From Aliivibrio sp. 1S175 (GTDB lineage Bacteria > Pseudomonadota > Gammaproteobacteria > Enterobacterales > Vibrionaceae), in NCBI RefSeq assembly GCF_001690985.1, contig NZ_MAJS01000018.1, forward strand, positions 44,850-108,849: 64,000 nt of DNA. The letters are read 5' to 3'. The notes under the pieces were generated by a model. That model made no database searches. It was not told where the DNA came from and saw nothing but the letters and a program-made list of their open reading frames with translations. The translations under genes were made by a program, and so were the position numbers. Of the stretch, positions 45,119-54,303 are shown piece by piece. Positions within the stretch are counted from its first letter, which is position 1; each line of letters begins with the position of its first letter.

Positions 45119-46339
45119 TTATGATTTATAATTATTAAGTTTCCTTCTTACTTGCTTATTCCACAGTAAAACAAAAAGCATGATAATTGTGATCGTTAGA
45201 TAAAACAGCCCTAAGCTGTCTTGGTCTACCACCCAATTTTTTACTAAATAACCACCAAGTAACCCTGCCAAGCACATTTGAATTGAACCAGAGAGAGCTG
45301 AGATCGTCCCTACTTTTTTCGTATGTGGAGCAAGTAATAAGTTGATCGATAATGGGAATGAAATACCTTGTGCCACCGCAAGTAATGTGAAGGCAAATAT
45401 TAATGAAAATAACGAAGTATCAAATAAAATTAACCATAAGCCTGAGACTGTCATTATGCTTAAAGCAAGACCAATCAATACATCGACTGAATAACGTTTA
45501 TTCAAACTATTAAGTATGAAACTGCCTATCATTAAACCTGCAGAAGGAATAATCATTACTTCCCCATATTCAGCTGTCGTTAATCCTAATCCACCTTGCA
45601 GTAAAAAAGGTAGCAAAGAAACGGAGACAAGACTTCCTAAATAACTCACCCAATTTAAACTTGCGCTAGACATAACCTGAGCGTTAGAAAAGAGAGAACC
45701 ATAATCCCGTAATGTTTGTCTAAAACTGAATTTTTGAGGTTCATAAGGTAGCGTTTCAGGCAGAATGAAATAGCCAAGAGTTAAAATGCAAATTAGATAA
45801 ATCAGAACAAAACCAAACACCCACTCCCAACTAAAATGCCACGCAATCCAACCGCCAATCACAGGAGCAAGAATGGGTAGAATAGAAGCTGTAATTGAAA
45901 TATAAGACATTGCTTTAGTTAAATGGTAACCACTATAACTGTCTCTTAATACACTACGCCCTAATACAGATGCACTACCCGCACCTAGGCCTTGCAACAA
46001 ACGCCCTAACACTAAAGCCGTAAAATTATCTGTCATTGAAACGCACAAAACTGTACCTAACAAATAAACACCCTGCCCTAAAATAAATATCGGTCGTCGA
46101 CCTAATGCATCAGATAGAGGCCCATAAAATAACTGAGAACCACCAAAGCCAACCAAAAATAACGTAATAAGTAACTGAACATCCGCGGGGGAAACGCCCA
46201 GATCTTGGCTAATTAAAGGCAATGAGGGTAGATAAATGCTGACACCAACTTGCCCCGTTGCAATTATCATCATCGCAAGAAGTAAGGGTGTTTTATTTAA
46301 GCGGCCAACAGGCAGAGCTTGGGGATTATTTTCATTCAT
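45119..46339 (-). CDS. Bcr/CflA-family MFS multidrug exporter
   Basis: This 406-aa protein has 12 predicted membrane helices. The motif-A-like loop GPLSDALGRRPIF between TM2 and TM3 and the exporter motif C region (ASILPILAPVIGGWI, in TM5) identify a 12-TM drug/H+ antiporter of the Bcr/CflA (DHA1) subgroup. It is divergent from a LysR-type regulator gene with a 78-bp shared control region holding a palindrome, so that regulator probably controls it. The substrate is unknown. Confidence 0.88.
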   Translation of the reverse strand: MNENNPQALPVGRLNKTPLLLAMMIIATGQVGVSIYLPSLPLISQDLGVSPADVQLLITLFLVGFGGSQLFYGPLSDALGRRPIFILGQGVYLLGTVLCVSMTDNFTALVLGRLLQGLGAGSASVLGRSVLRDSYSGYHLTKAMSYISITASILPILAPVIGGWIAWHFSWEWVFGFVLIYLICILTLGYFILPETLPYEPQKFSFRQTLRDYGSLFSNAQVMSSASLNWVSYLGSLVSVSLLPFLLQGGLGLTTAEYGEVMIIPSAGLMIGSFILNSLNKRYSVDVLIGLALSIMTVSGLWLILFDTSLFSLIFAFTLLAVAQGISFPLSINLLLAPHTKKVGTISALSGSIQMCLAGLLGGYLVKNWVVDQDSLGLFYLTITIIMLFVLLWNKQVRRKLNNYKS

Positions 46340-46357
46340 TTTATTAGTTTACATTCA

Positions 46358-46372
46358 ATCAATATAATTGAT
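46358..46372. promoter_or_regulatory. Palindromic LysR-type operator candidate
   Basis: ATCAAT-ATA-ATTGAT is a perfect 15-bp palindrome with the T-N11-A form, in the divergent gap between the exporter and the LysR regulator. LysR proteins usually bind such sites in the shared promoter. Confidence 0.6.
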
Positions 46373-46417
46373 AATAGTCAGCAGAGGAATTACATTGAGT
46401 CCCTATAGGAATTAATC

Positions 46418-47290
46418 ATGGATTGGATTGAAAGCGTAAGAAGCTATATAAAAGTGGTTGAAGAAGGCAGTTTTAATGGTGCTGCTGTTCAATTAAATAC
46501 ATCAGGCTCTGCGATAAGTAAACGCATCAATTGGCTTGAAGAACGAGTTGGCGTACAACTACTTACTAGAACGACTCGCTCGGTACACCAAACTGATGCA
46601 GGGATCTTATTTTACCAACGAGCACGCTTACAACTTGACCAATGGCAGCATCTTGTTGATGAAACTAGAGCGATTAATCAAACCCCAACGGGATTATTAA
46701 AAATAGGCGCCACCCTTGCGGTAGGCTCTAAATTTATCATTCAATATTTAGATGAATTTTTAGTCATTTATCCAAAAATTAAAATACTGTTAATTACGAC
46801 ATTACCAGGGCAAGTACCTGACACAAATATTGATGTCTTTATTAGTCGTGAATTAGAACAATTAAATACGTTCAGTTATAAATCAACCCCGTTATTTGAA
46901 CACCATTCAGGTTTTTTTGCGTCTAAAGAATACATAGAAAAAAAAGGAATGCCGAGCGATCTTGATGATTTAAAACGCCATAATATGCTTATTTGGGGTG
47001 AGCGCCCCGTTAGAGAGGTTAAATTAGCAAACGGAAAGCGCATTACTCTAAGAGGTAATTTTTCCACCACTAATCCTGAAGCTCTTTTCCATGCTGCCAA
47101 ACGTGGGATGGGTATATTATTAACCAGTAAGCAGATGTTAATTGACGATATAAAATCAGGTAATCTAGTTGCGGTTCTTCCTGAATTTACGGCAGATCAC
47201 ACCTTGGTTAATGCTTATTATCCAACATTAGAGTATGAACACACTCGAACTCAACTTTTTATTAAGTACTTAAAAAGTAAACTAAGTTGA
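46418..47290 (+). CDS. LysR-family transcriptional regulator
   Basis: The product has 290 aa. An N-terminal winged helix-turn-helix (YIKVVEEGSFNGAAVQLNTSGSAISKRINWLEERVG) is followed by a LysR substrate-binding domain. It is of the CrgA/AaeR type by the phrase LLTRTTRSVHQTDAG. It probably regulates the divergent Bcr/CflA exporter and itself. The ATG at 46418 has a TAGGAA at good spacing. The effector is unknown. Confidence 0.9.
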   Translation: MDWIESVRSYIKVVEEGSFNGAAVQLNTSGSAISKRINWLEERVGVQLLTRTTRSVHQTDAGILFYQRARLQLDQWQHLVDETRAINQTPTGLLKIGATLAVGSKFIIQYLDEFLVIYPKIKILLITTLPGQVPDTNIDVFISRELEQLNTFSYKSTPLFEHHSGFFASKEYIEKKGMPSDLDDLKRHNMLIWGERPVREVKLANGKRITLRGNFSTTNPEALFHAAKRGMGILLTSKQMLIDDIKSGNLVAVLPEFTADHTLVNAYYPTLEYEHTRTQLFIKYLKSKLS

Positions 47291-47401
47291 TACGAGTAAC
47301 ACTATTAACAAGTACCATATTAATATGTAAACATTTACATTGATTTTAATCCTGATTTCCGTACTCTATTTTGCTTACCTCTTTAAACTTGATACATATA
47401 A

Positions 47402-48022
47402 ATGAATACTGCAATTTTATGGGCATTTATCCCAACCTTTTTCTTTGTTTCTGTTACTCCTGGTATGTGCATGACATTAGCACTTAGCTTAGGAATGAGT
47501 ATTGGTTATCGTCGTACCCTGTGGATGATGATGGGCGAATTAGTCGGTGTCGCAGTTGTTGCGGTTGCTGCGGTGTTAGGCGTTGCAGCCATTATGCTCA
47601 ATTACCCTTGGTTATTTACTATATTTAAGGCCATTGGTGCAGCATACCTTGCTTATATTGGGATTCAAATGTGGCGCTCAAGAGGCAAACTTGCTATGAG
47701 TGCAGAGCAAACTGAAGTACCTAAAAGTAAAGATTGGGATTTAGTCATTCAGGGTTTTGTCACTGCAATAGCAAACCCTAAGGGTTGGGCTTTTATGGTT
47801 TCTTTACTTCCTCCATTTATTGATGGAAGTAATCCAATTGGACCGCAGTTAATCGCTCTTGTTTCTATTATTTTGATCTGCGAATTTTTATGTATGACAC
47901 TTTATGCGGCAGGCGGAAAAGGCTTAAAACGTGTATTAGGTCAGTCTAATAACGTGAAAATTATGAACCGTATTTCAGGCAGTTTAATGATTGGTGTCGC
48001 GATTTGGTTATTCGTAGGGTAA
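47402..48022 (+). CDS. LysE/RhtB-family amino-acid exporter
   Basis: This 206-aa protein has six hydrophobic helices, the family-typical opening FFVSVTPGMCMTLALSLG and the downstream IANPKGWAFMVSLLPPFI. Such proteins export lysine, arginine, homoserine, threonine or leucine-like amino acids. The gene is 111 bases after the LysR gene with no close ribosome binding site, so cotranscription is possible but not shown. Its closeness to the dioxygenase/PLP pair is noted but unproven as a link. Confidence 0.88.
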   Translation: MNTAILWAFIPTFFFVSVTPGMCMTLALSLGMSIGYRRTLWMMMGELVGVAVVAVAAVLGVAAIMLNYPWLFTIFKAIGAAYLAYIGIQMWRSRGKLAMSAEQTEVPKSKDWDLVIQGFVTAIANPKGWAFMVSLLPPFIDGSNPIGPQLIALVSIILICEFLCMTLYAAGGKGLKRVLGQSNNVKIMNRISGSLMIGVAIWLFVG

Positions 48023-48192
48023 TAGCGTAGTTTAATCGGCTCTAGATAAGGCGATCTGCATTAGGGTCGCTTGATTTAGAGTTTGAACGAAAAGGGGAAA
48101 CTGCTATTATTTTGTAGTACATCAAGAATGATAAAGCAGCGGATAAAAAGAAGGCATGATTGTTTAAATTAACGGTAAAATAGCGGTTTAGA

Positions 48193-48387
48193 TCAGGTAA
48201 CAATCAACTTCTCATTACTTCTCATTACTTCTGCTAGCATATCTAATTCTTCATCAGTAAGCAGTGCATTTTCTGATTTAGTCATTGTTTTTTCTTCTAA
48301 TTTTTTTGCGACTGCATATTGTAGACTACGTAATTGGTAGACCGTTAGCTCATTTAACTCGTTCTTTAGTTTTTCAGTATTAATCAT
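48193..48387 (-). CDS. 64-aa protein of unknown function
   Basis: The protein is mostly helical and hydrophilic (ELTVYQLRSLQYAVAKKLEEK), with a hydrophobic heptad pattern that could mediate dimerisation. Near the 3' end a 10-bp tandem duplication (48211-48230) sets the reading frame: with one copy the protein would end six residues earlier in MRS. It is preceded by a weak ribosome binding site and is divergent from the PHP phosphatase gene. I do not recognise the family. Confidence 0.5.
   Translation of the reverse strand: MINTEKLKNELNELTVYQLRSLQYAVAKKLEEKTMTKSENALLTDEELDMLAEVMRSNEKLIVT
48211..48230. repeat. 10-bp tandem duplication in the 3' end of the 64-aa gene
   Basis: CTCATTACTT occurs twice head-to-tail. 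Since 10 is not a multiple of 3, a change in copy number shifts the frame and changes the C-terminus from RSNEKLIVT to a stop straight after RS. Confidence 0.75.
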
Positions 48388-48454
48388 AATAAATCTCGAA
48401 TATATAATGTTTTATATCAATAGCGTGAATAGTAGTTCTCTTTTTCCTACACTT

Positions 48455-48480
48455 TGTCAGACAAATGTCAGACAAATGTC
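48455..48480. repeat. 11-bp tandem repeat in the divergent promoter region
   Basis: TGTCAGACAAA is repeated twice and then begins again as TGTC-AAA. It lies between the divergent 64-aa gene and the PHP phosphatase gene. The period is about one helical turn, which suits repeated protein contacts, but a replication slip is equally possible. Confidence 0.65.
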
Positions 48481-48541
48481 AAAGCTAAAAGTTGCATAAA
48501 TAAGTTATACTAACCACATCGCTGTTTAATGGAGAAAACAA

Positions 48542-49291
48542 ATGCGCATTCAGGTAGATACACATACTCACACTTACGCTAGTGGTCACGCTTACAGCAC
48601 CATTAGTGAAAACGCTTTTTCAGCCTCTCTGCTTGGTTTACCTATGTTTTGTACAACTGACCATGCCTCTTTAATGCCTGGGGCGCCACATTATTGGTTC
48701 TTTAGCAATCAGCGAGTCTTACCCCGTTTTCTTCATGGCGTTGCCATCATCAGAGGCTGCGAAGTCAATATCCGTAATACTGACGGAGATATCGATATCC
48801 CCCCCTCTGTTGAGCAAAACCTCGATTGGGTGATTGCTAGCTTTCATGAACCCGTTTTTACTCCTACAAATAAGTTAGTACACACTCAAGCATTAATCAA
48901 GATTATAGAATCAGGTCGAGTTGATGCCTTAGGTCACTTGGGTAATCCCAATTTTGATTTTAACTTTAAAGAGGTGATTCAATGTGCTGCCGATAATAAT
49001 GTCGCCATTGAAATTAATAACACGTCTCTTAAAGGCGGAAGTCGAATAGGAAGTATTGACCGTTGTTATGAGATAGCAAAAACAGCAAAAGAATTAGGCG
49101 CGTTTATCACTACGGGTAGTGATGCACATTTCTGTGATGATATTGGTAAGTTTGAGAAAGTAGAATTGTTAATTGATACTGTCGATTTTCCATTAGATAA
49201 GATTATTACTCACACTCCTAAGCAGTTTTTAAGCTTTCTTGCTCTACGTGGACGAGCGCCAATTACAGAATTTGACGCATTAGCACAATAG
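48542..49291 (+). CDS. PHP-domain phosphatase, YcdX-like
   Basis: This 249-aa trinuclear-zinc hydrolase of the PHP family opens with [17 protein letters not shown], the first metal motif. [20 protein letters not shown] [26 protein letters not shown] and TGSDAHF supply the remaining ligands, in the order seen in E. coli YcdX. It hydrolyses phosphomonoesters; the true substrate is unknown. The ATG at 48542 has a GGAG at good spacing. It ends at a bidirectional terminator shared with the TonB cluster. Confidence 0.9.
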   Translation: MRIQVDTHTHTYASGHAYSTISENAFSASLLGLPMFCTTDHASLMPGAPHYWFFSNQRVLPRFLHGVAIIRGCEVNIRNTDGDIDIPPSVEQNLDWVIASFHEPVFTPTNKLVHTQALIKIIESGRVDALGHLGNPNFDFNFKEVIQCAADNNVAIEINNTSLKGGSRIGSIDRCYEIAKTAKELGAFITTGSDAHFCDDIGKFEKVELLIDTVDFPLDKIITHTPKQFLSFLALRGRAPITEFDALAQ

Positions 49292-49330
49292 CTTGCAACG
49301 TGTTCTAATTTTAGTTCTAGATCGATATAT

Positions 49331-49367
49331 AAAAATGGAAGGTTATCGCTAACCTTCCATTTTTTTA
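49331..49367. terminator. Bidirectional terminator
   Basis: AAAAATGGAAGGTTA pairs with TAACCTTCCATTTTT around TCGC, followed by extra T residues. It closes the PHP phosphatase gene on + and the long iron-transport operon on -. Confidence 0.9.
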
Positions 49368-50543
49368 GATCTTAGATTGAGATTCTAATTGCCTCAAATT
49401 AGACAAGTAGTTAACCCACCCCTTCGTTTCATTAGACGCTGATATATCATTGGCTTTTTTCGCATTAATCAACCCTTCTTCTAAACGATTCAGTTTGTAA
49501 TACGCTTTTACCTTCGCTAATAATACCGCTTGTTTTTTCTTAGGATCGTTCACTTTATTTAACGATCTCAATGCGGCTTCATACTGTTTTTGCTGTAGAA
49601 GTAATTGGGATTCTTGCCAGTAATAACGAGACGATATCTTTGCGGCTTTACTCCAGAAGGCAATGGACTTATTCCACTCTTTCGCATTTTGCCAATGCAC
49701 GGCTTGCTCTACCAATAAATCAACGTCAGTATTTGCTGTTGATAAGCGTCCTAATGTCTGTGCAGCTTTCTCTGGAATACCTTGTTTTGCGTATAGCTGA
49801 GCCAACAATTTAATGTCTTGCTCAGGAAGAGATAATTTGTTGATATCCGCTAACACCAATACATTTAATGCTTGCTTGGTTTGACCTAACTGCAAGTGAG
49901 CCGTAACTAACTGACGCCACCACGTTAATTTTTCAGGTTGTAGAGCAATTAACCGCTCTAAGGTAGGAACAACTTGCTTCCATTGTTTGAGTTGAACTTG
50001 CGCACCAAACTTTAACGACAATGGCGTTAATTCATCAGGCTTACGGTACGATTCATATCGACCAATCGCTTTAAGGGTTGGTGCAAACTCTGAGCTCTGA
50101 TAATGGATCTGAGCGATCCTAAGCCATAACTCATCCCCTTTTTCATTCTTTGGTACCGTTTTAACCAATTGATAATAATGGGGTAGCGCCGCTTTATACT
50201 TTTGTTCCATTAAGAGGATATCGGCCAACATTTTTCGGGTTGTCCACGCTTGTTTATCCTGTAATTGACCACTCGAAACAGCATAATCAAGCTGTTTAAT
50301 CGCTTGTGATCTTTGATTATTCTGCCAATAAAACACACCCAACATTCGAGCTACGAATGCTTTATCATAGGCTTTCGATGTATCAACATCCGCAAGAACA
50401 TCAATGGCTTCACTCAATTTTTCATTTTGCTGAAGGTTTTGTGCCCTTTGTACTTTTGTAGCGGTATATCGGCTCAATTCAGCGGCCGTCACACCATTGC
50501 AGAGCAAGGTAAAAAGAGCCATTAGTGCAATTTTCTTTATCAT
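49365..50543 (-). CDS. TPR-repeat protein of the TonB2 cluster
   Basis: This 392-aa predicted periplasmic protein has a signal peptide (MIKKIALMALFTLLCNGVTAA). The body is a run of about nine tetratricopeptide-like helix pairs (for example AIDVLADVDTSKAYDKAF and ALPHYYQLVKTVPKN). It overlaps the tonB2 stop by 4 bases. A TPR gene closes the TonB2 clusters of other Vibrios, where it supports TonB2-dependent uptake by an unknown mechanism; I infer the same here. Confidence 0.85.
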   Translation of the reverse strand: MIKKIALMALFTLLCNGVTAAELSRYTATKVQRAQNLQQNEKLSEAIDVLADVDTSKAYDKAFVARMLGVFYWQNNQRSQAIKQLDYAVSSGQLQDKQAWTTRKMLADILLMEQKYKAALPHYYQLVKTVPKNEKGDELWLRIAQIHYQSSEFAPTLKAIGRYESYRKPDELTPLSLKFGAQVQLKQWKQVVPTLERLIALQPEKLTWWRQLVTAHLQLGQTKQALNVLVLADINKLSLPEQDIKLLAQLYAKQGIPEKAAQTLGRLSTANTDVDLLVEQAVHWQNAKEWNKSIAFWSKAAKISSRYYWQESQLLLQQKQYEAALRSLNKVNDPKKKQAVLLAKVKAYYKLNRLEEGLINAKKANDISASNETKGWVNYLSNLRQLESQSKI

Positions 50544-51163
50544 TTGGCTAATTTAAACTCCAGTCTAACGGTTTGATTCTGCTGAACAATGGCCTTTCCT
50601 TCTACCAACTTAGGTTGGTACTTCCATTGCTTTAATGCTCGAACCGCATCACGGTCAAAAATTCGTTTTGGCTCCGCCCCTTTGACTTCGATATCAAAAG
50701 GTTCGCCCGTTTCATCAATAGAAAAAGACATAATAACGTAGCCTTCAATTTTTCGTTTCAATGCTCTACTCGGGTATCGTGGTTCTACGCGATACAATGG
50801 CATTGCCTGTTGATTGGTCGTAAAACTTCCGAACGACGTTGGCGCACTTATTTTTAATCCGTTAATCGCCGTATCTAAACCAACCGAAGACATTGGTGTT
50901 ACAGGCATCACCGAAGACATCTCTGATTGCGATTGAGATACTTTCGTTTCTGGTGGTAATTCTGGCGGTTTAGGCTGCTCAGGAACAGAACGTTGACGAC
51001 GTTGAAGATCACTTTCAGGTTCAACCATCATCATAGTAAAGCTTAGATTTTCACTGGCTTCCGGTTTTCCTTGGTTACCATTGTCTATCATCCATGCCAT
51101 CACGGAAAATAAGGCAATACTAATAGCCAGTGCAATAGGTAACGCCATCAATAACCTAAGCAC
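50540..51163 (-). CDS. tonB2: TonB-family energy transducer (TonB2-type)
   Basis: This 207-aa protein has an N-terminal membrane anchor (ALPIALAISIALFSVMAWMI), a proline-rich spacer (SVPEQPKPPELPPE), and the C-terminal TonB fold (RVEPRYPSRALKRKIEGYVI then ALKQWKYQPKL). The short spacer is typical of TonB2 rather than TonB1. It carries proton-motive energy from the ExbB/ExbD complex to outer-membrane receptors. Overlaps of one base with exbD2 and four with the TPR gene show tight coupling. Confidence 0.93.
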   Translation of the reverse strand: MLRLLMALPIALAISIALFSVMAWMIDNGNQGKPEASENLSFTMMMVEPESDLQRRQRSVPEQPKPPELPPETKVSQSQSEMSSVMPVTPMSSVGLDTAINGLKISAPTSFGSFTTNQQAMPLYRVEPRYPSRALKRKIEGYVIMSFSIDETGEPFDIEVKGAEPKRIFDRDAVRALKQWKYQPKLVEGKAIVQQNQTVRLEFKLAK

Positions 51164-51567
51164 TATCGTTTCTCCGCAGCCAATGCAATTTGCTTCACGC
51201 CCGCGCCTTTTGCTGCATCCATCACTTTAACTACGGTGCCGTTATACGCGTGTTCATCCGCTTGGATTACCAAAGAAGCCTCTGGTTGCTCTAATAACAG
51301 ATGCTCTAACGTCGCTTGCACACGCTCTACATCTACGATTCGTTTATCGATGTAAATATCATTTGATGCATTAATGCCAACAAAGATGCCTGCGTCTTTC
51401 TGGCTCGTCACATTAGATGCTTGAGGGCGATTCACTTCAACCCCAGATTCACGCACAAATGAGCTCGTCACAATAAAAAATATCAGCATGATAAAGACAA
51501 TATCCAACATTGAGGTTAAGTCAATTTGGGCTTCTTCTGTTTTGGTATCGCGTCTTCCGAGTCTCAT
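51163..51567 (-). CDS. exbD2: Biopolymer transport protein ExbD2
   Basis: This 134-aa protein has one N-terminal membrane helix (IDLTSMLDIVFIMLIFFIVTS) with the essential proton-path aspartate in SMLDIVF, and a periplasmic domain. It partners ExbB2 to use proton-motive force for TonB2. It overlaps exbB2 by 4 bases and tonB2 by one. Confidence 0.94.
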   Translation of the reverse strand: MRLGRRDTKTEEAQIDLTSMLDIVFIMLIFFIVTSSFVRESGVEVNRPQASNVTSQKDAGIFVGINASNDIYIDKRIVDVERVQATLEHLLLEQPEASLVIQADEHAYNGTVVKVMDAAKGAGVKQIALAAEKR

Positions 51568-52097
51568 GTTGGACTCCTTAATGATTTTTCTAACTTCAAT
51601 TCACGTAAACGACACGTTTTTGCTAAACGGGCATGAACAAACAATCCAGCAAGAGCGGCAACCATACCCGCCATCGTTGGTAGCGTAGCCAGTGAGATGC
51701 CTGAGGCCATCAGTTTCGGTTGGCTACTGCCTAATGTCGCCATCACATCAAAAACAGAAATCATCCCTGTAACCGTACCTAACAATCCTAACATTGGGCA
51801 AATTGATACTAACCATTTGATTAGGTTTAAATTTTGATTTAATTCTATGTGCGCTTGATTTAACCAACTGTCACGAATCGCATGAGCATACCAAGATTCA
51901 TGTTCACTGCGTTGATGCCATTGTGTTACCCATTGTTGGCGGCGCTTTGGAAAATAAAAACCAAGATATATCACACGCTCAACCACAAATAACCAACATA
52001 CAACCACAACCCCTGCCAGCCACCACAAGATATGACCGCCTTGTGCCATAAATTGCAGTAACGTATCAAGCCAATTAGATAGCCATGACATTGCCAT
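51564..52097 (-). CDS. exbB2: Biopolymer transport protein ExbB2
   Basis: This 177-aa protein has three helices in the MotA/TolQ/ExbB arrangement, including the conserved stretch LVSICPMLGLLGTVTGMISVF and SGISLATLPTMAGMVAALAG. It is shorter than E. coli ExbB, as usual for the ExbB2 type. The ATG overlaps the ttpC stop. It forms the motor with ExbD2. Confidence 0.94.
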   Translation of the reverse strand: MAMSWLSNWLDTLLQFMAQGGHILWWLAGVVVVCWLFVVERVIYLGFYFPKRRQQWVTQWHQRSEHESWYAHAIRDSWLNQAHIELNQNLNLIKWLVSICPMLGLLGTVTGMISVFDVMATLGSSQPKLMASGISLATLPTMAGMVAALAGLFVHARLAKTCRLRELKLEKSLRSPT

Positions 52098-53458
52098 TAG
52101 ATGTTAGTTCCTACCGTCGTTTTCGCTGTCGGGTTTGGTTGATTTTCAGCCTGTATTGCCACTAACCCAATGCCTCGTTTCTCTAAAATACTGCGTATAT
52201 TCTCAGCTTGAGTGCTTAAGATATTATGAGCAAACAACAACGGCATTGCAGCAACTAAGCCAAGAACGGTAGTGACCAGTGCCATCGAAATCCCTCCAGC
52301 CATGACTTTTGGATCCCCATTGCCAAACTGAGTAATCACTTGGAATGTTTCGATCATGCCAGTAACGGTGCCTAACAAACCAAGCATTGGTGCAAGGGCT
52401 GCAAGTAATTTCAACATTGAAAGGCCTTTTTCTAACCCTTGTTGTTCATCCACAATCGCTTCTAATAAACGCAATTCTAATGACTCAACACTGCGATGTT
52501 TTTCTTCATCGTAAACAGATAACACTCGGCCTAACGGATTGTCGGTTGGTGCTTCTGGGTTCTTCAACTGTGTTTTTATTTGTTGTTGAATAATCGCTAA
52601 TTTAACGCCTCGGAAAATCGCAATCACCAATCCTAATGTTAATAACGCAAGAATGATTTTACCTACAACACCACCCGCTTGCAGTCTTTCAACCAAGGTT
52701 GGTGTTAATGCCAGTTGGTCTATCATAAAGCCACGAGACGGATCGACAACCATGGTTTCCATATCGCCACTTGCAAGATCAGACAGTGAACTCAAGCTTG
52801 GGCCATTATCTGGTTGCTTAACATAATAAGTGGCGTCTTTACGTGTGCCATTCCAATTCAAGTAGCCTTGATCGGCAATTAAGCCTATCGAACCTAAGCG
52901 ATACGACGCTTGAGAAGCGGTTTGACCTTCACCATCAATCACATTGGTATTAATTTTTTTCAGCTCACCACTGGCCTGGATTTGTTCATCCATGCTCATC
53001 CATAATTCAGTTAACTGTGGTAAGGTTGGCAACGTTTTAGCAGATACGATGGTGTTTACCGCTTGTGAGTATTGAAGATTATCCGCACCGGTAACACTGG
53101 TTTGATTTTCGCTTTTCAACTCTTTCGCAGCTTGACGAACCACACCAAACAATTCACCTAAACTGCCAGTATCTAAACGAAGTTTCTCTTCACGTTTTGC
53201 TAATAGCCCTTCATTTTCACTGAAGGTTTTCGTCAATGCATTAATCTTTTTTTGAACTTGGCGTTTACGTTCTGCAAGTTCTTTTTTCTGTTGTAGATAC
53301 GTTTGTTCTGTTTGCTTAAACCCCGATTCTCGCTGCACATCATGCGATTTTTGTGATTTATTTTGAGTTTGTGCACTGCTTGCTAAATCACCTTGAGCTG
53401 CCACTGAAAAAGAAAGGCTTAATAATAAAACACTAAGAAGTGTGGATACGTAATTCAT
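52097..53458 (-). CDS. ttpC: TtpC, large MotA/TolQ/ExbB-family protein of the TonB2 complex
   Basis: The product has 453 aa. A signal peptide (VSTLLSVLLLSLSFSVAA) is followed by about 250 periplasmic residues with a Lys/Glu-rich coiled coil (KKELAERKRQVQKKINALTK). The C-terminal third is an ExbB-like membrane domain (LAALAPMLGLLGTVTGMIETF). This is the layout of TtpC, which Vibrios require for TonB2 function. The ATG at 53458 has an AGGAG exactly placed in the end of the upstream gene. It overlaps exbB2 by one base. Confidence 0.93.
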   Translation of the reverse strand: MNYVSTLLSVLLLSLSFSVAAQGDLASSAQTQNKSQKSHDVQRESGFKQTEQTYLQQKKELAERKRQVQKKINALTKTFSENEGLLAKREEKLRLDTGSLGELFGVVRQAAKELKSENQTSVTGADNLQYSQAVNTIVSAKTLPTLPQLTELWMSMDEQIQASGELKKINTNVIDGEGQTASQASYRLGSIGLIADQGYLNWNGTRKDATYYVKQPDNGPSLSSLSDLASGDMETMVVDPSRGFMIDQLALTPTLVERLQAGGVVGKIILALLTLGLVIAIFRGVKLAIIQQQIKTQLKNPEAPTDNPLGRVLSVYDEEKHRSVESLELRLLEAIVDEQQGLEKGLSMLKLLAALAPMLGLLGTVTGMIETFQVITQFGNGDPKVMAGGISMALVTTVLGLVAAMPLLFAHNILSTQAENIRSILEKRGIGLVAIQAENQPNPTAKTTVGTNI

Positions 53459-53459
53459 C

Positions 53460-54230
53460 TTATTTCTCCTCAGTAACATTCAGTGATACAGGTAATGTAA
53501 GCAAGCTTGGGGCTACCTCTTTATTTGCTACCGCGTACGCATGATTAAGATCCGAATTAAGTGAAGAATCTAATAATGTCCATGACTTTTCTTTTTGATC
53601 CCAAGCCCAATATTTATCTTGGTTAAAGTTACGTGCAATTAAAGAAATTCGACCTAAATACAAAATGTTAGCTTCAATGGTTTTATCATCATCAAGCGTA
53701 ATTTTACCTTGGTAAACACCCAACTTAATGCCGTAATCCAGTTCGATTTGATACGCTTCTAAAATACGACGATACTTCTCAGCATCACTGACATTCGCCA
53801 CTGTCATCATGGTCTCTAGCTTTTCAATGCGAAGATTACGTTGCTCAATACGAATAGGCTTATCGTTCTTAACCGTTTGTTTTAGACCATCAATCATTTT
53901 ATACATCAAAGGCACGACCCCTTGACGAGTTTGTTCAATGTCTGAAATTTGCTGATCAATATTACTCAATTCACTGTGTTGATCTTTTACTAATGCTTCT
54001 AAATGCTTACGGTAAACATCGAGGTTTTTAACTTCTTCTTCCAGTTGCTCAATATCAGAACGCAACGATAAAGTAGAATCGGCACTATGACTAATACGAG
54101 TCTGGCTTTGGGCTGAAGCCGTATTGGTCTTATTTTGAATGGCTTGAGCCGTTCCTAAATCGCTGGCATATACCGCTATTGGTTGTGCCATCATGACCAA
54201 TAGCCATGCTTTTTTCGTCATTTTTATCAT
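53460..54230 (-). CDS. DUF3450 periplasmic coiled-coil protein of the TonB2 cluster
   Basis: This roughly 256-aa protein has a signal sequence (KAWLLVMMAQPIAVYA) and a long coiled coil (about 50-110, LRSDIEQLEEEVKNLDVY), followed by the globular DUF3450 core with YRRILEAYQIELDYG. It occupies the place before ttpC, as in V. cholerae. The start is uncertain among TTG 54236, ATG 54230 and ATG 54221; no strong ribosome binding site decides. Its role is unknown, but cotranscription implies a part in TonB2-dependent uptake. Confidence 0.82.
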   Translation of the reverse strand: MIKMTKKAWLLVMMAQPIAVYASDLGTAQAIQNKTNTASAQSQTRISHSADSTLSLRSDIEQLEEEVKNLDVYRKHLEALVKDQHSELSNIDQQISDIEQTRQGVVPLMYKMIDGLKQTVKNDKPIRIEQRNLRIEKLETMMTVANVSDAEKYRRILEAYQIELDYGIKLGVYQGKITLDDDKTIEANILYLGRISLIARNFNQDKYWAWDQKEKSWTLLDSSLNSDLNHAYAVANKEVAPSLLTLPVSLNVTEEK

Positions 54231-54303
54231 AATCAAATCGCTAATTAATTAAATTCATCTAGCCAATATCAATGCAAGGCTAGCCATTATTGAACGTCTA
54301 TTG

